From the NCBI GenBank assembly GCA_026874595.1, contig CM049321.1, forward strand, positions 24,973,479-25,037,478: a stretch of 64,000 bases of DNA. Direction: 5' to 3'. The notes under the pieces are model-generated. The model saw only the letters and a list, made by a program, of their open reading frames with translations, was not told where the DNA came from and made no database searches. This stretch comes from Sipunculus nudus. Taxonomy: Eukaryota; Annelida; Sipuncula; Golfingiida; Sipunculidae. This document shows positions 11,205 through 23,936 of the stretch, in pieces. A program made the position numbers and the translations under genes. Within the stretch, counting starts at the first letter, position 1, and every line of letters begins with the position of its first letter.

Positions 11205-11325
11205 AGGTTATATAGTTATGATTTGTGCCCTGCTAACGGATGGTCAGACAGACCTGTGCATGGATGGACTGACATAAACCCATGACTATAGCTCAACATG
11301 GCTGAAATTCAGCTGAGCTTATAAA
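11205..11325 (+). mobile_element. 3' end of a pearl/Helitron-like element (family P)
   Basis: Carries the phrase GATTTGTGCCCTGCTAACGG, degenerate GACGG-type bases and a GCTGAAATTCAGCTGAGCTT hairpin. The same order is found at 13465, 18820 and, inverted, 55650. Confidence 0.5.
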
Positions 11326-11756
11326 AAAATCAAGTCACATTCAAAATTTAACAGTTGAAAAAAACAACATATAAGAAAAGAAATGGGAAATCATGGGAAA
11401 AAACAACTCAACTGGGTATGGAACACATAATTAAGCAGACAAAATTTCAGCCACAGACTGACTTCAATCAAATATATACGCTGTTTAAAATTAAAATTGA
11501 CACAAATGCCAGTCAATAATATTCATTTTCATGATTAGGCCCACAGTGTACACAGAGATGATATACAGTGCTTTATATTTGCTTTAAAAAAGCATTGTAT
11601 TTAACAATCAAACAAATTAAATCACTAAATGTCACAAGGTGATAAAATCGTGAAGTATTTAAAGGCTGTATAAGGGCACTATAGCTTTTGGACCAAGTGC
11701 AATGAAGATCTCCAACTTGACTAACTCCACTAACTCATAAAAATACCAGTACTTAC

Positions 11757-11869
11757 TGCCAAGAGATAAGGGATGGTGCAGTATCCAGCTGGTGGAAAGT
11801 CAGCATTTTTATTATCCATGCTGGAGCTGCGTCTCAGGGGTGCAACCCTCCGTGACAAAGACCCAAAAC
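11757..11869 (-). CDS. Gene A, 113-nt internal exon (Ser/Arg-rich to hydrophobic)
   Basis: A minus-strand exon with textbook borders: acceptor TATAATTTTTCAG and donor TTGGCA|GTAAGT. Only one frame is open. It enters in phase 1, leaves in phase 0 and gives 37 codons: FGSLSRRVAPLRRSSSMD, then NKNADFPPAGYCTIPYLLA. The first half resembles a basophilic kinase target (RRVAPLRRSSS) and the second half turns hydrophobic. No domain was recognised. It lies in a repeat-poor patch, between a large intron of about 14.8 kb on the upstream side and about 4.9 kb on the downstream side. The internal ATG could serve an alternative transcript. This is one of the three best-supported exons of the model. Confidence 0.78.
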
Positions 11870-12086
11870 CTGAAAAATTATAGATATAAATTTATATGAT
11901 AATATCCTCTGTTTTAATACAAAGTTCACCTTTAGAGTCCAAGCCCAATAAAAATTCTCTTGATAAAAAGAAATTTGAAATGGAATTTGAGATTACCAAA
12001 GTATTTTAAGTAAACATTTTACTTGAAGGTTTTATTTAATTTAGCTCTTGATGCAGACCTAAAGCTTGGTATATGTCTTTTTTGTA

Positions 12087-12676
12087 CAGTGGAGTGCCGT
12101 TCATCCAAACACTGTTAATCTGAAAATTGTTTATCTGTAATTCAAAATGAACACCGAAATTTTGACCATTTATCTGATTTTCTCAATTTAACTTTGGGTA
12201 TCTGAAATAATATCAAATGTATCAGAAGAAGAGATCATTGCATGTGTATTCACTCCAAGTGCCAAATAATTAGTGAATGCATCACCGGTTGCAGAGCTGC
12301 AGGTGTGACAACACATAATCAGCCAGGCTGTACACACGCAGCCAATCTTTTGCTTGGACTTGTACTCATTTGAACAGTTGTAGTTGCCGCACATACAAGG
12401 TGGCAATGAGGCCGTTAAACTGTCACAATTAAGAGATATCCTCACGTTTGTCCAGAGATGAACTGGCAGATGCACTTCAGTGTAATTAACGTTCTATTTA
12501 AGTAATCAAGTATTTATCATATACTGTTCTGTTCTTGTCCCTTTTTAATAAATCTAAAAGCTATTGTAGTAATACTGGGCTGTCAACATTAATGCTATAT
12601 GATGTTATTCTTACACATGACTACTCCGAACAAAACCCTTGTCCCCCAAAATATTTGGATGAATGGCGCTCCACTG
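12087..12676. mobile_element. Tigger/pogo-like element, 590 bp
   Basis: The left terminus CAGTGGAGTGCCGTTCATCC and the right terminus GGATGAATGGCGCTCCACTG are near-perfect inverted repeats. TA dinucleotides flank both (12085-12086 and 12677-12678). This is the pogo/Tigger signature. Small ORFs on both strands do not resemble a transposase, so it is non-autonomous. Confidence 0.8.
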
Positions 12677-13464
12677 TAATATTCTGTAAGAAGTTTGCAC
12701 ATTTGTATAGATGTTTTTAAAGTAGGTGACAGAGCTTTCTTTCTGCTGAACGTGCGATAGACTCAGCCTGATTACTTAAATCCTTGCCTCTGAGTAGCCC
12801 ACCACTGGTTTAAAGTCGTGCATGTTTTCCTGTACTATGTTGTTAGGTAGTAAACACTAACATTATGTGTAAATGCAGACCAGCTGCATCAAAAGAGGCT
12901 TGTCAGGGCCTACCACTGTGTAAACATATTGTATGTGAGGGCCTAATATATAACAATCCTTACAGAGTGGTCAAGTAACATTCTTTTCAACTTGTTCCAT
13001 GTATCCACTGCCTGCAAAGGTTGCCTTTGCACATGGCCAAGAATGATTCCATGAATGAAAGCAGGGTACAGTGTGTTACTGTGAAGTTTCTTCTTCTTCA
13101 CACCAGCAATACCCTTTCAAAATCATTGGTTCAAACACTGACTTACACTGGTGACACACTGAGTGGTATGACAGACAGATTAAATCTGTGATTTCTTTGG
13201 ATGATCAAATGTTTCATGTGTTCCAAATGTGTCAGTGAGAACCAATCTTATTACAGGAATACTATTAATACTAGATTGGAAGACTCAAGACCTGTGATGG
13301 CTTGCTTATGTCCATTTTGTTACATGATTACATGACCTGAAAAGGACTGTGGTGTGGATGACAGATTCATGGAAGTGCTTGGGTGGAACATGTCTCAACA
13401 AGGAAAGTTTTTTTATTTTTTTTTTTATTGATCCCTTGATGTGCACTTAGAAATTTCTTGGTCT

Positions 13465-13560
13465 ATAGGTTATGATTTGTGCCCTGCTAACAGACAACCA
13501 GATGGACGATGGGCAAGTGCCATACCTATACATAAGTTGACTTTTAGTCAGCTTAGCTAA
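13465..13560 (+). mobile_element. 3' end of a family P element
   Basis: Contains GATTTGTGCCCTGCTAAC, then a decayed tetranucleotide tract and TTTTAGTCAGCTTAGCTAAA. Confidence 0.45.
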
Positions 13561-14125
13561 AAATGGAAGTAGTTATCTCAACCAAAAAACTTAGAAAAAA
13601 CTTTTAGGTCTTTTTAATGCTTCTTGGGTCAATGCTTCTAGGGCCATACTTTGGCTGAGCAACTTGTGCTTTAAAATTCCCATGTGTTTTGAACATTCCC
13701 TAACAAGAAGAGTTTGCTCAGTTTCATTGACCCTGGAAAAAAAGCAATCCCATAATTAGGTGCATGAAGCTAGGCAAGTGTGGATAGTCACGCAAAATTG
13801 GTAGTTCTCAGGAAACATAAGGTTCAGAGTACTACTCTTATAACCATAACGATCCAATAATGATCTGCTAGAGCATATTAAATATTGGTCTGAAGTAAAC
13901 ATGCAATATGAGGGTAAACATTAACAAGCACATTAAGATATTGAGCAATGATAACAATTGACTATATCATCATCAGCAATAATGTTCCCATAAAACTTAC
14001 AGTGTCTTGAAATCAGTTACTCAGTTATAGATATATTTCGTCAAACTGGGAACCTACACATTAAGTATACATGTAGCATGATCTCTGGCATAATCTTAGA
14101 CATTGAGCCTTATACAAAAATGCAA

Positions 14126-14463
14126 ACCCGTTTCAAAAAGTTTTGAATGCGAATTTTGAATGCTCATTCAGCGTTCACATGACAATCCAAAGAGTTTTCA
14201 AACTGTTTTTGCCACAACGCTTTGGATCAAGCTCAGAAGCAAGGTTTCAAACCTTTTTTGCCGACCGTTTTCAAGCAGCAACTAGCGCACAGCACAAGTG
14301 AGAATGCTTGTATTAGCATGTTGTAAATATTGTTCCACGTGAGAAGTGTACACCTCGTGCATTGGTGCTGGATGCCTGTGTGAATGTGCAACACAGTTTC
14401 AAACTGATTTGGCCAAAGGTCTTTGCCTAATCAGTTTGAAAATGTTTTGTGTGTGAAAGGGGT
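14126..14463. repeat. Dispersed repeat D, copy 1
   Basis: Shares many short blocks with 37466-37832 in inverted orientation (GCGTTCACA, TTTCAAAC, GTGTGAA, CTCATGCA/CTCGTGCA). It has CAAACTG/CAGTTTG blocks and ends GTGTGTGAAAGGGGTATG. It is probably an old hAT-type MITE; the exact ends are uncertain. Confidence 0.5.
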
Positions 14464-14940
14464 ATGAACTTGGTAAAAACACTGGAAAGAACAAAGATCT
14501 TGTCATAAATGTTGTACTTTTCCCTAATATTTGCATCTTCATGGCACCTGTACCCCTTTCACAAGGCAGCTGCGCCTAAACCTTTTTGATCAGTGAGGAG
14601 TGCAGAAACTGGTTGGTGTTTTCACACGGAAAATATACCAAAAAGGTTCGGGTTGAACCCTCATGCCTCCTACACCACATAACCCATTGTCATATTAAAC
14701 AAACAAACCAAGAATGTGATATCATTAATTTAAGCTGATGACACTTGGTACTACATTGGTAGAGAGGTAAATTACGCTCAATTTGGCCAAAAAAGATTAC
14801 GTTCATATTTCATTCATGTGAAAACCCTATCCACATTTAAAATGGTTTCAATCCACATTTGAAGCTGAATTTTAATAAGTCATCATGTGGGCACTGACCA
14901 ACAAGATTCAGTCAGGGTTGGGGTTAAGTATGTAATTGTA

Positions 14941-14982
14941 TCCGCCAAAACAGAGTTTTGCGGATACTATGTTTTCAGCTGG

Positions 14983-15043
<61 letters not shown>

Positions 15044-16328
15044 GTAGGTGTCCGGAGAACTCCTCCGTAACCGCTGGGCGGAATTTTCCGAAACCCGGGA
15101 TTATGTTCGGGTCACATGTGAACTGCTGCGCCCCGATTTTGTTTTGACCTCTGACCTTTCCTCTGCGCTCTGCGTCCGTTTGTGCGTCTGTTTCCACACA
15201 TAAACCCACATATCTCGGGAACCGTTTGACCGATCAGGAAAATTTTTTTGCACAAATGTAGCCCTCGGAGAGCTTTATAACATACACCAAAAATGGTGGC
15301 GCCACCTGCAACCATGTTTGCACAGTGTCCATCTGTTCGTCTGCCTTGGGTTAAAATCACTCATATCTCTGCAGTGACTTGACTAATTCACCTGAAATTC
15401 GGCATGCGCAAACATCCTGGATAGCTTTTCTGATTTTATGACAGGTGGCGCCACCTACATTCACGTTGACGCTGCAGACATCCAAGCTCATATCTCGGGA
15501 ACCGTTTGACCGATCAGGAAAATTCTTTTGCACAAATGTAGCCCTTGGAGAGCTTTTTAACATACACCAAAAATGGTGGCGCCACCTGCAACCATGTTTG
15601 CACAGTGTCCATCTGTTCGTCTGCCTTGGGTTAAAATCACTCATATCTCTGCAGTGACTTGACTAATTCACCTGAAATTTGGCATGCGTATACATCCTGG
15701 ATAGCTTATCTGATTTTATGACAGGTGGCGCCACCTACATTCACGTTTACGCTGCAGACATCCAAGCTCATATCTCGGGAACCGTTTGACCGATCAGGAA
15801 AATTCTTTTGCACAAATGTAGCCCTTGGAGAGCTTTATAACATACACCAAAAATGGTGCCGCTACCTGCAACCATGTTTGTACAGTGTCCATCTGTTTGT
15901 CTGCCTTGGGTTAAAATCACTCATATCTCTGCAGTGACTTGACTAATTCACCTGAAACCAGACATCCAAGCTCATATCTAGGGAACTGTTTGACCAATTG
16001 GGCCAAAATTTTGCATGTGTATAGTTCTCAAAAAGCTCTTTATCATACGCTTAACTGGTGGCGCCACCTGCAACCCTTTTTTGCACAGCGTCAATCTGTT
16101 TGTCTGCCAAGGGCAAAAATCACTCATATACAATATAGTGGTTTGACTTATCTGCCTTAAATTTTGCATATGTATACAACTTGGACGGCTTTCTGGATTT
16201 TTTGGTAGGTAGCGCAACCTACATACACAATTTGGCTGCAGACATCCATGCTGATATGCAACACTTCACCCGTTCCACTCTGATTTAGGCGGATACAAGT
16301 AGTCGCTTGTCGACTACCCGTATTCTAG
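14941..16328 (+). mobile_element. Helitron-like non-autonomous element, copy 1 (with expanded CCG tract)
   Basis: Starts TCCGCCAAAAC preceded by A. Ends with a stem-loop (GTAGTCG...CGACTAC, 16300-16316) about 9 bases before CTAG, which is followed by T. This is the A|TC...CTRR|T signature of Helitrons. Inside are a (CCG)n tract (14984-15043), a 280-bp tandem module (starting near 15210, 15490 and 15770, partial near 15972) with palindromic GGTGGCGCCACC boxes, and a TGACCTCTGACCT motif. The poly-Pro/poly-Gly reading frames are artefacts of the CCG tract. Confidence 0.75.
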
Positions 16329-16500
16329 TTGTATTTGTATTTAAATACAGTCAAAATATGTATTTGTATTTATACATGTATCTGTGTTGTGCAAAATGAT
16401 AATATTTGTACTTGTATTTGTATCTGATCTCAATATTTGATGTTTTTGATAAAATACTGTACAAATACATATGTATAAATACATATTCATATCTGTCATA
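16318..16500. repeat. (TATTTG)n-rich flank, possible hAT-type target element
   Basis: Degenerate TATTTG/TACAAATAC repeats flank the Helitron-like copy. The same kind of sequence flanks copy 2. A terminus-like CAGGGTTGGGGT at 14913-14924 and its complement at 20407-20418 suggest an older element into which both were inserted. Confidence 0.35.
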
Positions 16501-17829
16501 ATTTTAACAAGTGACCCATGGGTCATGATGCTCAGCTGCCAAGCATGACCTGCGACATCATGGGCTGCAATTCACAACTTCTAGTAAAATTGTTGCAGAA
16601 CCTACATGCCAATTTTGTTTAAACTTTCTACATTGCCATAAATTCTTATCATATATGTCTGGTTAAAACATAGTGAATGAGGGTCTGAGGAAAAATGTAT
16701 GGTTGTTGAGCTATCAGGAACTAATCCCACAGCTTGCTCGATACCTGTCAGTCTCAAAAGGAATACCACACAGGCCACATATAAGATCAAAATATAGCAA
16801 AAGATCAAGGAAATCCACAAGAATTATTGTGAAACGGGTGCTTCCATATTAATTTTTATTCAATACAAGCCAACTGTACTGAGCTTTCATAAATGATGGT
16901 CATATTTATTAAGAAATCTTTGACCCAATGCAAGATTACATTAATATACATCCCACTGCATTCACTTTATTAGTTCTTGAGATAATATGTTCTATAGGAA
17001 TTTAAAGATGGCGTCCTGGTGGCCATATTGGATTTCTGACAGGTCGGAAATTGAACAACAAACATCCTCTAAAAGTGACCAAACATCATAAAAAAATCAC
17101 AGAAACTGTCCTGGCAAAAGGATTTCTAAAATGGCTACCTGGCAGACATAATGGTTTTCTGACATTAGTCACACATCCTCCAATAAGACACTAAACTTGT
17201 AGCAATTGCTTCAAAGAATGTAACAGTTATGAATGTCCAAAACAATTCAAAAGGCATGATCAGGTTGGAGAGCTCTCATATCAGATTTATGAACATGCAA
17301 ATGTAAAAAGTTCAAGTCAAATTTGTTTTAATTATCAGCTTGCTATTCAATGGGGTCAGCAGGGTAGGTAAACTGCAAAACCTAAAAGAAAAGAAATGCA
17401 GAAAGCATCACTAAGAGTCTTGTAATCAAATGAAGCCATCCTAAATCCAGGTACAGACCCACATATTATCAGAACAAACACTTGCTGGTATATCTGATGA
17501 TTTGTATAATAATATTCAGATATCTAGAAAACTAAGTTTATTGCTATGATTCCATGATATAAACTGCAAAATGTTCCCATCAGTTTATAAATCAGTAGCT
17601 AAACTTTACACTAAACTCTCATAGTCTTAATGCCTGGCCAAAGCATTCCGGCAACAGTGTTTTTGTTATGCACTAATGATATATCCTTTTCACTCCATGA
17701 GCTGATACAAAAGGGAGTCATATATCACAAGTGTCACTGACAATTATGGGCACATAGTGAGATGTACCAGTTGTGAGTGCCATATGGTTATATATACAAG
17801 AAAACAAGAAAAATAGAGATGGTCTAAAA

Positions 17830-18935
17830 AATAAGTTATTGTAAACATCCCTGACCTATGACCTTGGCCTTTTGCCCACATATCAACTGGATTCTTTCTT
17901 AATGATGGGTAACTACTAACCACTTACATCTGGCCGGGTGTAATTACAATGAGTGAATAACTTAGACCTGCAACCTTTAACCTCCTGACCAGCTGACCTC
18001 AAAATCAATTAGTTATTTCTTCATTCAAAAAGACCCATACATATGAAATTTGAATCACATTGAGTGATGCATAGATGTGGCATATGTGAAAGACTGAAGG
18101 TTTGGGTTGAACAGTTTCACTTGAAATATGTTCACAAGCATTTAGAACAATATTGTGACATTGACCTTTGACCTTTTGAACTCAATATCAATAGGCTTCT
18201 TCCCCTATTGGTAGGTAAGCCATATATGACAGATGGAAAGTATAGATTGAAAAGTTTGCCTGAAAATGACTCCACGCAAGAAGAGGGTGCTGTGAACTTG
18301 GCCTTTGACCTCAAAATCAACAGGTCTTTTCCCCTGTTGGCAGAGAAGCGATATCAGTGCTGAAAGGTTTGGAATGAAAGGTCTAGCTTGAAATGTGTCC
18401 ACAACCTTTTCATAGAAGTGGATCCTGTGACCCTGACCTTTGACCTTGTGACCTCAACATCTATAGGATTCTTCTCCCACTTAGTAGGTGAGCTATATGT
18501 AAAAGATGAAAGAATTGGGATGAAAGGTTTGGCTTAAAATGCATCCTGAGGCTTTTCAAAGAAGTTGGTTCTGTGACCTTGACCTTTGACCTTGTGACCT
18601 CAAAATAATTATGGTTCTTCCCCTGTTGGTAGGTGAGCTGTATGTGAAAGATGGAAGGTTTGGGATGAAAATTTTGGCAAAAAAATTATTTCTGGGGGGT
18701 GCAAACACACCCCATAAATTCGAGAATATAGGTCGCAGTGACCTAATTTCAGGTTTGCAAGGAGATCTTTTTAGAACCTCTAAGACTGCATAGGGTTCAT
18801 GGCCCTAGCCCCTATGGTTACGATTTGTGCCCTGCTAACGGACGGCCGGCCGGACGGCCAGACGGACAGACGGAAGGACGCCGGACAAAGACCCATCGCT
18901 ATAGCCCAGCATGACTGAAAGTCAGCTGAGCTAAA
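17830..18935 (+). mobile_element. Family P element with about seven 126-bp repeats and TGACCT motifs
   Basis: Diverged tandem units of about 126 bp each contain CCTTTGACCT, CCCCTGTTGGTAGGTGAGC and AAAGATGGAAGG. They end in GATTTGTGCCCTGCTAACGG, a (GACGG)n-like tract (18838-18885) and a terminal hairpin (CAGCATGACTGAAAGTCAGCTG) before AGCTAA. The layout matches pearl/Helitron-like elements. Several units carry exact TGACCTTTGACCT. Confidence 0.7.
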
Positions 18936-19204
18936 AATTTAACTACTACCTGACTTCTGATGAACCAAAAAGACAGCATCAAGTCAATTGTTCGACTTCT
19001 CCCTCTGATCTCTTAATATACATTAGTAGTACATGAGTAGACATGAATATTCATGATGCTGGAAATTAATAAATATTCTGTATAACCTACATCTGCTTGT
19101 TTGTATTTGCATTCTATGTTCTGTATTTTTATTTAAATTTATCTTCACTCACTCATATTTGTATTTGTATTTGGAGGAGACCAGCTATCATATTAATATT
19201 TGTA

Positions 19205-20375
19205 TCCGCCAAAACTTGCGGATACTATGTTTTCAGCTGCACGCCGCCGCCGCCGCCGCGTAGGTGTCCGGAGAACTCCTCTGTAACCGCTGGGCGGAAT
19301 TTTACGAAACCCGGGATTATGTTCGGGTCACATGTGAACTGCTGCGCCCCGATTTTGTTTTGACCTCTGACCTTTCCTCTGCGCTCTGCGTCCGTTTGTG
19401 CGTCTGTTTCCACACATAAACCCACATATCTCGGGAACCGTTTGACGGATCAGGAAAATTTTTTTTCACAAATGTAGCCCTTGGAGAGCTTAATAACATA
19501 CACAAAAAATGGTGGTGCCACCTGCAACAATGTTTGCACAGTGTCCATCTGTTTGTCTGCCTTGGGTTAAAATCACTCATATCTCTACAGTGATTTGACT
19601 AATTCACCTGAAATTCGGCATGCGTATACATCCTGGATAGCTTTTCTGATTTTATGACAGGTGGCGCCACCTACATTCACGTTTACGCTGCAGACATCCA
19701 AGCTCATATCTCGGGAACCGTTTGACCGATTGGGCCAAAATTTTGCATGTATATAGATCTCACATAGCTCTTTATCATACGCAAAACTGGTGGCGCCACC
19801 TGCAGCCATTTTTGCACAGCTCACGTCTGTTTGTCTGCCATGGGATAAAATCACTCATATCTCGGCAGTGGTTTGACATATCTGCCTAAAATTTTGCAGG
19901 TTTATACATCCCCGACAGCTCTCTTGATTTTATGACAGGTGGCACCACCTGCATCCTAGTTTATGCAGCAGACATCCAAGCTCATATCTTTGGAACCGTT
20001 TGACCGATTGGGCCAAAGTTTTGCATGTGTATAGTTCTCACATAGCTCTTTATCATACGCAAAACTGGTGGCGCCACCTTCAACCATTTTTGCACAGTGT
20101 CCATCTGTTTGTCTGCCACAGGCTAAAATCACTCATAAACATATAGTGGTTTGACTTATCTGCCTCAAATTTCGCATATGTATACAACTTGGATGGCTTT
20201 CTGGATTTTGTGGTAGGTGGCGCAACCTACATACACCATTTGGCTGCAGACATCGATGCTAATATGCAACACTTCACTCTATTTCCCCTTGCCACTCAAT
20301 CCATGCCTCACTTCACCCATTCCACTCTGATTTAGGCAGATACATGTAGTCGCTTGTCGACTACCCGTATTCTAG
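19205..20375 (+). mobile_element. Helitron-like non-autonomous element, copy 2
   Basis: Same ends as copy 1: A|TCCGCCAAAAC at 19204/19205 and the identical stem-loop followed by CTAG|T at 20375. The CCG tract is only about 18 bp (19242-19260). There are fewer full 280-bp modules, but the GGTGGCGCCACC boxes and the TGACCTCTGACCT motif are conserved. Confidence 0.75.
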
Positions 20376-20699
20376 TTGTATTTGTATTTGGCATACTGGC
20401 ATTTGACCCCAACCCTGTAACTTTCAGAAATGAAGGCTGCAGGACTGACTGATGAAGCATCACAGCAAAATATCATGCAGTATCTGAACAGAAACAACAC
20501 TAACAAAATACTATAGACTGATAGAAACTGGTGTTGGGAGTTGCTTCCCTGATCATAATCAATCATCAACAGCATGCATGTAAGCACCTGAAGATCGATT
20601 ATTAGTTGCTTTCCAGAAGTGTTGGGATTCAGCTGTATTTCATTATCATCAGTAATCAGATCACCGCAAATTGTGCATAATATGCCCGTTGCATATTTT

Positions 20700-21515
20700 G
20701 TAACCTCTACCTCACTGAATATGCATGAAGTTGCTGAGAATGTAATTCAGATGAGAAACTGTATGGCCTATTACTTATCATGAGTTATATGAAAATCCAT
20801 CAGATTTTTGGTAAGTCAGGGTGGTGCCACTAAAGTGTGGTGACCTCTGACTTCATAAAATATGCATGGATTTTGCTGGAATTTGAACTTAGTTGAGATA
20901 TTATATTGATTAATATTTCTTTTGAGTTTTATCAAAATTCATCATATTCCTTGCATGTTATCTTGGCGACACCACATATTGGCCTGTACAGAGGAGCCTG
21001 GTGACCTCTGACCTCATTAATTAAATATGAGTGAATTTTGCTGAGGAATTTGATTGAGGTGAGAAACTGTATCAGTAAATATGTATAAAATGAGTTTCAT
21101 GAAAATCATTAGGATTTTTGGTAAGTCACCATGTTGCCTCCAAAGTGAGATGACCTCTGACCTCATTAAATATGCATGGATTTTGCAAGATATTTAATTG
21201 ATAAACATTTCTTTTTGCATGGATTTTGCAAGATATTTAATTGATAAACATTTCTTTTGAGTTTTTTCAAAATCCATTGTATTCCTCATAAGCTATTGCG
21301 GCAGCACCTCAAAGTAGCCTAGTGACCCCCTACCTTCTTAAATATGCATATATTTTGCATATAATCTAACTCGGGTGAGATAATCTATTGGTGAGTAGTT
21401 ATGGTGAGTTTCATGAAAATCCATCCAAGCCCCGATAAGTTATTGCGGCGACACTAAAAGTTAACAAACAGACAGTGGGTATACCATGAAATGTCCCGTC
21501 ATAGACGAGCGTATA
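20700..21515 (+). mobile_element. Tandem repeat element of about 140-bp units
   Basis: Five or six diverged units contain GGTGACCTCTGACCTCA, AAATATGCATGGATTTTGC and TTTCATGAAAATCCATC. They end in ACAAACAGACAGTGGGTATAC and a weak hairpin (to 21515). A short internal duplication (about 21180-21255) is nearly identical. It is probably another Helitron-like core array. Confidence 0.6.
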
Positions 21516-22700
21516 AAAATTGGTTGACCTCTAGGAGTTTGTAATTCCTGACCAAATAGAGACCTATACATCCTCTCAATTGATGTAGGCCTACATATTG
21601 GCTAACATGCATATCTGATAATTATGTAACCTACAGGTGTATATAGTACACTTTGGTATGAAATTTTTAGCAGACATGGAAGTTTTTTCACACAACTTAT
21701 TTGAATGTGCACCTTCCCTTATTGAAAGCCTTAGTTATGTGCAAAATTCTATAATCAATTATCACACTGCAAAATCAGTCCTTGGATCCGCTGCTTTTGG
21801 ATGGCAGAAATCTTCTTAAGGTACCACAGTGTTATATTAAATTGGGTGAACGTTCCTTCCAATTTCTAGCCCAAAAGTATGTAATAGGCTTCCTACTATG
21901 CTTAGAAAATCTCTGACTCTTACATCATTTAAAACAAATTCAAAAACGTATCTCTATCAGCAAGCTTTTGGTCATTATTATGTCTCATTTTTTCTTAGTT
22001 TTTTAGAGTCAGAAGCACATGGCTTAGGTTTTCCACACAACTGTGTGTGTGTTGTGTGTGTGAATTGAGCTTAGAGTCTGACTATCAGAGATTGGGTGCC
22101 ATATAAACACTATCTACTATTATTATTATCCTTATATAACCCTTTAAGATTTATGGTTTGCAAGAAGCTGTTTAGGAAAATGTCATGTTAATTTTTCAAA
22201 ACATATACCAACAGTTACCAAACTTTAGCTTCAAGACTGAAGATACAGGGACCTTATTTTGAGCAAGAAAAGAAGTCTATGAGAGTACAAACTGCAATCA
22301 ATACTGGAATAAAATTGATGTTTTATTTTAAGACCAACCTTATTGGATCAAATTTTACTCTACAGGGCAATCAATTGTGTCTATTCATTAGAAAAAGACA
22401 GATATACTTGTCAGCTAAACAGAAACACCAATATTTTATCTCACCTTTCATTCCCTCTGATCAGGAAGGAACCACATTTTATTGGAATCCAGTTGGAAAC
22501 ACACAAACATCCTAACTGAAAGTGCATGGAGCTGTATATGCACGTAGGACCACAGGTGTCGATCTGCGTGCATCTTGTTTTAACTTTGCAATATCACTTA
22601 TCAATTTTATCATGAGGTTAAACAATGTTTTAAGCCTGCAAATGAATCAAACTTGCAGTAATTAGAAACACATAATTACTGATGCAAATTTTTAACTTAC

Positions 22701-22794
22701 TAGGACATGTGCCCCCGCGTCGGCTCAGCTGTAAAAATCTAAACTCAGGAAGTTTCACAAACCGTAGAAATTTTCTCCTCCTATGACTGGCCAT
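22701..22794 (-). CDS. Candidate alternative exon within the 15-kb intron of gene A
   Basis: On the minus strand an ATG in good context (GAACATGG) opens 31 codons: MASHRRRKFLRFVKLPEF, then RFLQLSRRGGTCP. They end at a consensus donor CCTA|GTAAGT in phase 1, the phase required by the exon at 11757-11869. An internal acceptor (ATTTTTACAG) would make a 28-nt microexon, but that breaks the frame. A weak acceptor (CTAATAG) lies upstream of the ATG. It may be an alternative first exon giving a different N-terminus, or a chance donor. The peptide is very basic. Confidence 0.33.
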
Positions 22795-22851
22795 GTTCAC
22801 TGGTATACTATTAGTTATATATGGACAAATTGAAAACCATAACAATATTCA

Positions 22852-22854
<3 letters not shown>

Positions 22855-22903
<49 letters not shown>
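22855..22903. repeat. (TA)n microsatellite
   Basis: Pure TA run of about 24 units upstream of the candidate exon at 22701-22794. Confidence 0.95.
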
Positions 22904-22908
<5 letters not shown>

Positions 22909-23936
22909 TCAATAATATATATATCATAAACTTTTTCATATTTCATCAGTTACTTTCAATCAATACTTCTATTCCAGGAGCATGTTTGGACTCTGTATTG
23001 CAAACATTCACAGTGATATTCTAAGGGTACTCCACATGCATGCTTTTCCACGTTTTACGCTCTCACCAGCCTGTGAAGCACTTCAGTAGTACTATACCAG
23101 CTTTTGATGCCAGTAAGTTATAGACTTGTTATCTCTGAGGAAAATGACCAAACTCAGCTTGCTCCAAATAATTTTATTTGAGGTTGGGCAAGCAGTGTGG
23201 TCACAAGTAGGTTCAACTGTCCAGGCACGTAATGTCAATGGCATGTTTACTGGAATAAATGGTGTGCACACGCCATTCATATACACACCTCACTGATATT
23301 TATAAATAATTAAAAAATGTGGCTTATTAAAGGACACATCTCTAGGTCGGCAGAAAGTCATGGCCCTGGCTTTGTATGACAGGTTCCAGACGAGTGATGT
23401 TGTTGAGTCCACACCATCAAAGTCCAAGTACATGTCCACGTCCAATACAAATATCCGTAAAATTTAAAAAAGCAATTTAAAATGGACATTTCAGATTATC
23501 ATGTATATTTTTTAATCAGTCCACACATGCTTTTACTATGATGGTTATTTACATTTAAACCTTGAGCTGCTGAACAAAGCTTAATTGGTATATATAGTGT
23601 TACTTTGTAAAATTCTGCCAGTGGTTCACAAATGTACATTATATGTCGATCTTTATCATTTGGACAGTTTTTTGTATTGACTTGAGGTGGACATTGAAAA
23701 AAAAAACACTGTACATTTTTCTTCACTGAGGCACACACAGCTGCAGGTATGCCATGCAGCAGGAGGGTTGCCAATTTAAGACAAAATTTTGGTGCAGCTT
23801 CTGTTGGGGATATGACTTCTATTAGGCAGTATACTGTATTTGCAACTTATTTAAGGTACACACTGTGAAGTGTGGAAAATTTGATCTTTTAAATAAGGAT
23901 AGGAAAAAATACTGCATACATGTTAATCTAAAACCA

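Noticed and set aside
13149-13260. Minus block of about 40 codons before a GTAAGT donor
   Set aside because: Acceptor poor and its phase does not fit the gene A chain; likely chance.
14887-15209. Poly-proline and poly-glycine ORFs
   Set aside because: They are translations of the CCG tract in a Helitron-like element and are open only because of the repeat.
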